A stretch of DNA of 64,000 bases from Astropecten irregularis. Taxonomy: Eukaryota > Echinodermata > Asteroidea > Paxillosida > Astropectinidae. Positions 57,201 through 64,000 of this stretch are shown here, in pieces. The stretch is from NCBI GenBank assembly GCA_963971285.1, contig OZ020248.1, positions 2,914,001 to 2,978,000 of the forward strand, in the 5' to 3' direction. How positions within the stretch are numbered: the stretch's first letter is position 1; every line of letters starts with the position of its first letter. The notes beneath the pieces were generated by a model. That model saw nothing but the letters and a program-made list of their open reading frames with translations, did no database searches and was not told the DNA's origin. Made by a program: the position numbers and the translations under genes.

Positions 57201-57675
57201 AAAGATAATGTGAAAATGGACTTGTCCGTGGTTTTTTCTTTGAGATACGGAAATGTCCTCACATAGTCACCTCAACGTTAACTCCATAAACACTTTTCTC
57301 TGGCAATTTTTGACATCATATTAATGATTTTTTGGAAAATGTTTGACATGATAAATTGTTGACATCATTCAATATTCATTCCAGCTCTCAGTGCATATCC
57401 CTGAAACATCTTCATGTTGTGGAAAGCGTTCTTTCCAGTTCCACTAAAGATATTACAGTTTAGTCGAAAGAGTTAGTATTTCCCCCTAAAGATTTAAACC
57501 CCTATTCTAAAAAACTTCTCCTCGTGTTTAATTTTTGTATTGAAAGTTAAAATAAAATTGTTTTTCGATTTTCATTCGGTTCCAAGATGCATTTAAGCAT
57601 AATGAGTTTTCTTTGGGATAGCAGTTTACAAGAGATAATCACATGTTTCTAAGTGCAGTGTAGTTTGGTCAGACA
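54263..57675. other. AT-rich intergenic region
   Basis: Between the fibrinogen gene promoter and the SLC38A10-like 3' end. A TATA-like TTATTATAGG lies on the minus strand near 54335. One palindromic MITE (55186-55340) is present; A-rich simple sequence occurs at 55560-55720 and 56227-56275. The right part should contain the 3' UTR of the next gene. Confidence 0.45.
55186..55340. mobile_element. CCAAGAGTTTGCAA-family MITE
   Basis: Arms GTGCGCCTCCAAGAGTTTGC and GCAAACTCTTGGTGGCGCAC are inverted, with TGGCCAATCACAA pairing inside. Flanks GATTCACAA/TTGTGAATC extend the stem. Confidence 0.7.
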
Positions 57676-60600
57676 TCATGTCTTAGAGGACGTTATTTTA
57701 ACGGACATCTCTTGACGAGTCTTGAATTTGACTTCGTGTTCATTCACATCCTTGTCTTGTTTTTCATCACCGTTATCTTTCTTGGCTGCATCGGTAGAAT
57801 GCTTCTTCAATTTAGCCTCTGTGAAATTTTTCTCCTGAGAAGCAACTTTGGGAGCATCTTTAATGGCAACATCATCACTTTTTGTCTTGGGATCCCCCTT
57901 TTCTTGCATTGATGAAGGGGCTTCATTTTTTGGTGTCTCTTGCTCCTGGTCTTTGACGAGTATTTTATCATCGCCTTGGGGTGCCTGTTTCTCTTTAGAA
58001 ACTTCCTTTTGCTTCATCTGCTCAACCTGATCAACTTTGGTTTGTACGACAAGGTCCTCTTGCTGATGGTCATCTTTCTTGAGGTTAACCTTCTGAGGAG
58101 TTGGCTCATCTTGATTTGTTTTAATGATCTCATCTGCGGTCACTGAACTTTCTCGGTTCTCCTGCATTTGCTTATCACCTGTATCTTTGACGGGAACTTC
58201 ACCAACTTGTTCCTCGTCTGTATCCTTACCTTGATCAACTGCCGGTGCCTGTTTGTCTGGTGTTCCCGTGTCTTTCTCCTGTTCACCTTGCGAGTCACCT
58301 TGAAGAAGCTGTCTCTGCTGAGCTACAGCTCCACGTAGCGCAATGGTATCATCCTTTACCTGCTGACCTGGTATGTTCAACTGCTGCAGTGGCTGGTTGG
58401 GTAAGTTCTGCTGCAGTGGTTGCTGGTTGAAATTTTGTTGTTGCAGTTGGAGCTTGTCTGACAGTTGCTGAAATTGCTGTTGTTGCTGTATTTGCTGTTG
58501 CTGAAGAATGTTCTCTTGCTGCTGGACTAAGTCAATATTTTGCTTAAAAGGAGCTTCCCGACGAACAATATGACCTTGTTGAGGAGCTAGTCCACCTTGA
58601 GGAGCTAGTCCACCTTGAGGAGCTAGTCCGCCTTGAGGAGCAAATCCGCCTTGAGGAGCAAATCCGCCTTGAGGTGCTAGTCCCCCTTGAGGTGCTAGTC
58701 CCCCTTGAGGTGCTAGTCCCCCTTGAGGAGCTAGTCCACCTTGAGGAGGTAGTCCACCTTGTGGGGCTAGTCCGCCTTGAGGAGCTAGTCCACCTTGAGG
58801 CGCTAGTCCACCAGCTTGAGGAGCTAGTCCACCTTGAGGTGCTAGTCCACCAGCTTGAGGTGCTAGTCCACCAGCTTGAGGTGCTAGTCCGCCTTGAGGA
58901 GCTAGTCCGCCTTGAAGTGCTAGTCCGCCTTGAGGAGCTAGTCCACCTTGTTGAGGCGCTAGTCCTCCTAAAGGAGCAAGTCCATCTTGAGGCGCTACAC
59001 CACCTTGAGGAGCTAGTCCACCTTGAGGCGCTAGTCCGGCCATGCCCTGTTGCAACCCGGGCTGCACTGCTACACCCTGCTGAAGAATTGGTTGCCCAGC
59101 TGCCATGTCCAGAGGCTGTTGCATCATCGGCACTTGTGGATTAGCCTGATGAAATAAGACAATAGTTCAATCATGAATAACCACATCCTGTTGTCAGATA
59201 TCAATTACAAAATGAACTACACCTGTTAATCATGTCCCACGTGATTGCTCCGGATGTTTAAAAAAAGACTTAGTATCTCATCATTTGAACACTAACCTGC
59301 TGTTGCAGTCCTGCTTGTAAAGCTACATTCTGTTGACCTCCAACGATGGGCTGCTGCAAGTTACCGTCGCCCAATTGTCCGCCGAGCTGCAAATCACCTC
59401 CCAAACCGAGTTGGTCCAACAATTCTGGGACGTCCTCCTGCTTATGCTGGACTTTGAGATTCTCGATGACCTCTGCTTGAGCCTCAATGATCTTCTCCTG
59501 CTTTTCTTGTCTCTCCTGTGGAAGAAATCCAGATGAGGTTCGTTTCACAATAACTCATAATAATTTGTGCTGATAACAAGGAATCATCAAAGTCGTGGAC
59601 TTTGACTAGGGGCCTGGGGAGACAACTCAATGTCTTCGGTACTGGGTCTTTGAGGAGGATCCTTGGGTACCACTGGTCGGACTGTATGTCTAACAAGAGA
59701 GGTTACGCAGGGAGAGTCAAATGTGACCTATTACCTGCATGATACGTGAGCGTCAGATGTGACTTGTACGGTAATGTGGCTAGATTCCCTGTGAGCAATC
59801 CTGCCAGGCGGATTCTCTCTATGAGAGAACCTACTGGTATACTTGCCCAGTAGGGTGTCCACATGACATGTGGTTGCGTCAGATGGATCATTATTTTGAT
59901 GGGATGGGGATGTGTCCCGTGACTGCCTATGGGATGGCCATCAGGAGACCGAAGGAGTACAGCTCGAAGGTAGATGTGGCAAAACAGCGAATGCTTCCAC
60001 TGATTATTTGACTGAGTCAAATTATCAAACAGACGACACGATTGATCTTGATTTATAATGTTCTTGTGACAAATGGTGGAGTAACTATTAAATCATGAAT
60101 CAAGAGGTTTACCTCAAGCTTCTCTAATTTCTTGTTCTGTTCCTCCTGCTTGAGATCCTGTTCGGCAAGCTTGTTTTCCACGATCTTGTCCAAATTCTCC
60201 TGGAAATATCACAAAATGAAAAAAAAATCCAGTTGTATAACATTGTGTCTGCTTCTGACTGTGTCAATTATACACTATTGTATTAATGAACTTCATTTGT
60301 AGTATTTTTGAAAAAATGTACACATTTTCATTTTATCCAGTGCTCAAAAGTCAATGTTCAAGTCTTCATGATGTCTTCTTGATTCAATTTGGTGCATAAG
60401 CAACAGTTTGCATACAGTAGTTAACCCCTTCCACCCGGGGAGCATCTATAGCAGTTCACCTCATCATGGTGTGAGAATATTCATGACTGCTTTGTTATTT
60501 CCATTGAAATACGCTAAATAGGGGTACTGTCTGGAACAGGAGGTTCAATGTACCTTTATTGTCCTTAAATAATTTGCTCATTGTTGCACATTTAACCCCC

Positions 60601-63019
60601 CCCCCCCACCCTTAATTTGCATATGAATAGATTGCCATTTTTTAGTTGACTTTGAGCTGCATCGTCACCAACAACAACTGGGATATTTTCTGGCTGTATT
60701 CAAGCATTGTGTACCCGCACTGTTTACGCAGAGCTCCCTGCAAACATGGCTAAGTTGGTAAATAAGGTTGATAATTTCAATGATGCGGGGTCACGCGATG
60801 ACGAGGTACTTACCTCTTTATCTTTGAGCTTCTGTTCCTTCATCTCCAATTCTTTCTGTTTCTTCTCATTCTCCTCGTCATCCTTCTTAGCTTCTTCCTT
60901 CACATCTGATGCACACACACAGAAGGATTAAGATGGTGTCATTTGAAAACAAGTTTTAAGTAAAGGTAGTATCATACTTTGGTAGCATACCGAAACATAT
61001 CTTCACAGATTTATCTATACCTTACAGGGTATAAAGATGGTGAAGGTAGAAAAATCTACACCGATCCAGTAGGCAACCATAGCAACGGCCAAGCAACAAT
61101 GCACACGCGCACGCACTTTTCCCGGTCGCCCACAAGCGATGAATTGCAGTCTCAACCACCGAAAGCACTTCACTCCGTTGGATTTTGTTTTGCAAAAGGT
61201 CAAAAATGTACATTTCCTCTCAGCCAGGGTATCGAGAGTCAGGAATATAATGAAAATATAAACATCGCTTGACTATGGTTAAGAACAAAACTCGGATTTG
61301 TAAAATAATTGCCTTGTACATACAAAACAAAAGTAAACTCAACGAAAGTGTGTAGTAATGAATAAAAATTGAAAACATTTTGTCGTACAAAATAGCAGTA
61401 ATTTGATGGACCTTAAATAACGCATTGTGATCGGTCAATTTGTCAAGGGGCTTGGCCTACTGGATCAGTGTATTCCTAGCAGGGCCTTTCTCAAAGGCTT
61501 CTTAATGAAATGGTCTTTGAGAAAGGTCCTGCCAAGAGAAAAACTCTGAACTCCAAGCATTTCAAGTCATTATTTTGGCTGATGAGCAGTTTGCACCAGT
61601 TTATTATACGTGCATGGAATTCCACTTTTTTTAAACATGGGACAACGTGTCACAACATTTAAGAAGTCAATGAATCTTCTTCTTGCCACAACTGAGTAAA
61701 AGGTAAAAGGCACAGACCACGATCAACTTACTTTCCTCTGCAACAGCTTTCTCATCAGCTTTGGGTTTCTCTCCCTCTTTGCTATCGCCCATGGGGTCTT
61801 GCTTCTCTTCCACTCGTTCCTTTTTGTCCACAATCTCAACAACCACCTGCTTCTTCTCTGCATCAACAACCTTTGAAGGCAGAACATAGGAATGGTATGA
61901 CTCCAAGACATTGTCTGATTTCTATAGTCTGCAAGCTTACTAAGTTACTATACACAAATTTCATATCAGAGACAATATCTGACAGTAACTGAACATAAAT
62001 GAAATACAACTGGAAAACGCATCGTGGCATGCATATCTAAACTGTTATCCACTGTCTTCTTGAAAACAATCAATCTGATTTTGATGAAATTTTAACCATG
62101 CATCTCTTCCCCCCCCAAAAAAAAATGGCCGATTATGTACTACACATTATGTAAACATTCACTGCAATACTTTACTCCAAGGAGAGTCAGTCGATTCATG
62201 TCTTTCACCACATAATTTATAGCAATGAATTATTCTTAAAAAATGGCAATCTAATCCCATTACTACATTAGACTTGGCACACAGATGACAGTAGTGTTTT
62301 GGCCTTGTTAGCATGTATGACCTTTGATGTATGACCTTTGACCTATGACCTACCTCTTTGGAGTCAGGGGCGTGAGGGATGGGAGGTTCTTGCCGTTTGT
62401 CATTCAGGCCTTCAGCTTCTACATAGAAATAAGAAAATTAACAAATAAATTAATAAAATGTCATTAAAAAATTGACTGGAGCTAGATTCGAACCACCCAC
62501 CACCAGAATACAGTATCAGCGCTCTATCAACTGAGCTATCCAGGCCTATGCTGGATAGCTCGTAGTTATCTGATGATTAAACTGAAAAATTACATTTCTA
62601 AATGAAAAACATAATTGCTTGGAGCTAGGAGGGCCTGACGCATTGTTCTTATCCTCTTAGCCTTCAATAAAGATCCACCTAGGATCTAAACGCGACAGGC
62701 TCTCCTAACTCAAAAGCATTTTATAAATGTCAGGTCATTATTTTTTGGCTGATGAGCAGCTTGCAGCAGTTCATTACTGGTATTGAACGACATGATAATT
62801 AGAACTGTCATGTACAGTGTATGTGCAATAATTCAAAATGAGGCCTTTAGTTTAGGAAAAAACGAAACAGACTTGTTAGAAGGATGAGCTGACCTTTCTT
62901 GGCGTCCTGTTTCTGGACAGAATCTCCTCCTGCATCTACCTTCTCATCCTTGACGTCTCCTTGCTTCTCTGCTGGCTTCTCATCACCTGCTTTGTCTCTA
63001 TCTTTAATCACATCATCAC
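57676..63019 (-). CDS. SLC38A10-like C-terminal tail, 3' seven exons (partial)
   Basis: Exons: 62894-63019, 62355-62420 (approximate), 61732-61870, 60814-60905, 60113-60199, 59297-59515 and 57676-59145, joined in phase to a TAG/TAA-type stop at the left end. About 730 residues are visible. They include EPPIPHAPDSKE, VVDAEKKQVVVEIVDKKE, a Lys/Glu coiled-coil stretch (KKQKELEMKEQKLKDKE), ERQEKQEKIIEAQAEVIENL, about 25 GLAPQG-like repeats, a poly-Gln segment and a long acidic-basic C-terminus. Human SLC38A10 has a long cytoplasmic tail with EPPVPH followed by a VVVDE-like stretch, and a QQEKLLAVIEEQHKEI-type segment, which supports this family from memory. The transmembrane transporter part would lie beyond 64,000. 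Any Gln-rich scaffold protein is an alternative. Confidence 0.6.
58571..59041 (-). repeat. GLAPQG-coding minisatellite in the last exon
   Basis: About 25 units of roughly 18 bp encode GLAPQG with variants GVAPQD, GLAPLG, GLALQG, GLPPQG, GFAPQG and a seven-residue form GLAPQAG. All units keep the reading frame; the seven-residue form adds one codon. The repeat is presumably disordered. The opposite strand has a long open frame that is only a shadow. Confidence 0.92.
60963..61060. mobile_element. TTAA MITE fragment
   Basis: The terminus AGGTAGTATCATACTTTGGT and the following module up to about GATGGTGAAGGTAGAAA are present; the remainder is missing. Other fragments lie near 21385-21480, 25568-25672 and 63330-63463. 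Confidence 0.5.
61468..61610. mobile_element. GATCCTAGCAGGATC foldback repeat, diverged
   Basis: CCTAGCAGGGCCTTTCTCAA faces TTTGAGAAAGGTCCTGCCAA; ends in GATGAGCAGTTTGCACCAGT. Lies in an intron of the SLC38A10-like gene. Confidence 0.5.
62468..62570 (-). mobile_element. tRNA-derived SINE, family I, truncated
   Basis: Complement copy with GACTGGAGCTAGATTCGAAC and ATCAACTGAGCTATCCAGGC. Confidence 0.65.
62610..62785. mobile_element. GATCCTAGCAGGATC repeat copy
   Basis: Contains TAGGAGGGCCTGACGCA and AAAGATCCACCTAGGATCTA, ending GCAGTTCATTACTGGTATT. Other partial copies lie at 1185-1305, 3935-4095, 7350-7430, 11745-11790, 15590-15712 and 48848-48895. Confidence 0.5.
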
Positions 63020-63717
63020 CTGACGATCAAAATACAGTTCATTCATGAACAGTTAAAGAGGATGTTCAACACTCAACAAACCTCGCCTTAATATTAAAAA
63101 TATTTATCTCAAACTGAACACAGAAAGAGAGTCTTTTTGGATGATTCGTCTCTCAGCCCGCAAGCTCCCCAAAATTCTCCCCAGATTCTCTGAATTTCGT
63201 CTTTGGTGGCAGCAGACACATATGTGTCATTTCGTACCTAAGACATATGTGTCATTTCGTCATTTTGTGACATAAGATACAGGAGCCTTTTCATTTCAAG
63301 AAAAGGCTCCCATATCTGACGTCACGGAATTACTTTTCTGGATAAATACAGGATTTCAGGCAGAAACATTTTTACAGTATGTTTCTACCATTACCGTCTT
63401 TATAACCTGTAAGTTATAAGTACATTTGTGAACATTTCTGTTTTAGTTTGTTACCAATGTTGTATATGCCCTGTAACAGAGCTGTTATTATAAATGGGGT
63501 TCCACTGTATTATAAGTAACGTGAATAAAACAACCAATCAAAGCAGTGTTCCCTTACAGTGTAAACAAAGAATTAATCGTATACTCGTAGACTGAGTGGC
63601 TTTGTCCTATTATGACATGATTTTGTGAATTTTTTGCAAGATGTATATAATACAAATGCATAATGCACAGTTGCCAAATCAATGAGCTGTCACTACATCA
63701 AAGCTGTGGCCTTTCTC

Positions 63718-63990
63718 AAAGCTCCGCTCCGGCTCAGGCTCCGGCTTCATCTCTGTCATCCATATGCTGAAAATACAGGTTGTGGTTTTTCATTGAAGAT
63801 GAAGCTCTGCTTTTTTTTTCAAACCAGAGAATCTACTTCAGAACCGCAGCCAAGAGTCTCTATTTTGATACCAGAAATTTTAGAATGGACTAACGAAATG
63901 GAGCCGAAGCCGGAGCCGGAGCCAGATCCGGAGCCGTAGACTGAGCCAGAGCCGGAGCCGAAGCCTGAGCCGGAGCTTTGAGCGAGGCCC
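63718..63990. mobile_element. GGGCCTTTCTCAAA-bordered MITE, second copy
   Basis: Starts GGCCTTTCTCAAAGCTCCGC and ends AGCTTTGAGCGAGGCCC. The right arm has an expanded GGAGCC/GGAGCCGAAGCC array. It creates a spurious open frame. Confidence 0.65.
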
Positions 63991-64000
63991 CAGGCTAGCT

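Noticed and set aside
58674-59144. 156-residue plus-strand frame with LVHLEE repeats
   Set aside because: Antisense shadow of the GLAPQG-coding minisatellite.
63682-63939. 85-residue frame ending in an EPEPEPDPEP-type run
   Set aside because: Produced by the GGAGCC-rich arm of the MITE at 63718-63990.

Overview
The window looks like nuclear DNA of an invertebrate deuterostome. Genes have many small exons with GT-AG introns, and long introns and intergenic DNA are packed with tRNA-derived SINEs and short palindromic DNA transposons (MITEs). An echinoderm, such as a sea star or sea urchin, is my best guess, with hemichordate or lancelet as alternatives. This rests on gene structure and repeat style only.

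Layout. (1) 383-9045, plus strand: the 3' part of an ankyrin-repeat gene, eleven exons of one repeat each and a terminal exon. Its 5' end lies outside the window. (2) 9046-14806: 3' UTR and repeat-rich intergenic DNA between two convergent genes. (3) 14807-46317, minus strand: a complete Munc13-4/BAIAP3-family gene (UNC13D-like). Thirty coding exons join in phase to a 1,240-residue C2A-MUN-C2B protein, with a likely non-coding first exon at about 50.1-50.3 kb. (4) 50.3-53.2 kb: intergenic, with palindromic MITEs and an inverted SINE pair. (5) 53222-54262, minus strand: an intronless secreted PAN/apple plus fibrinogen-C lectin-like gene. (6) 54.3-57.7 kb: AT-rich intergenic DNA. (7) 57676-63019, minus strand: seven 3' exons of a gene encoding a charged, glutamine-rich tail with about 25 GLAPQG-type repeats. 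It resembles the cytoplasmic tail of SLC38A10 and continues beyond the right edge.

The genes do not form an evident functional unit. The Munc13-4 relative should act in calcium-triggered granule or lysosome exocytosis, the fibrinogen lectin is probably a secreted recognition protein, and the ankyrin protein is of unknown function.

The most unusual signals are: a tandem array in which an exon tail plus its splice donor is repeated about six times inside the UNC13D-like gene (29060-29816); a three-level nest of palindromic MITEs (24725-25314); a TTAA-flanked MITE family with a central palindrome; and a set of structurally different hairpin elements that share one outer border. No retroviral or other virus-derived element, CRISPR array or genuine tRNA/rRNA gene was recognised.
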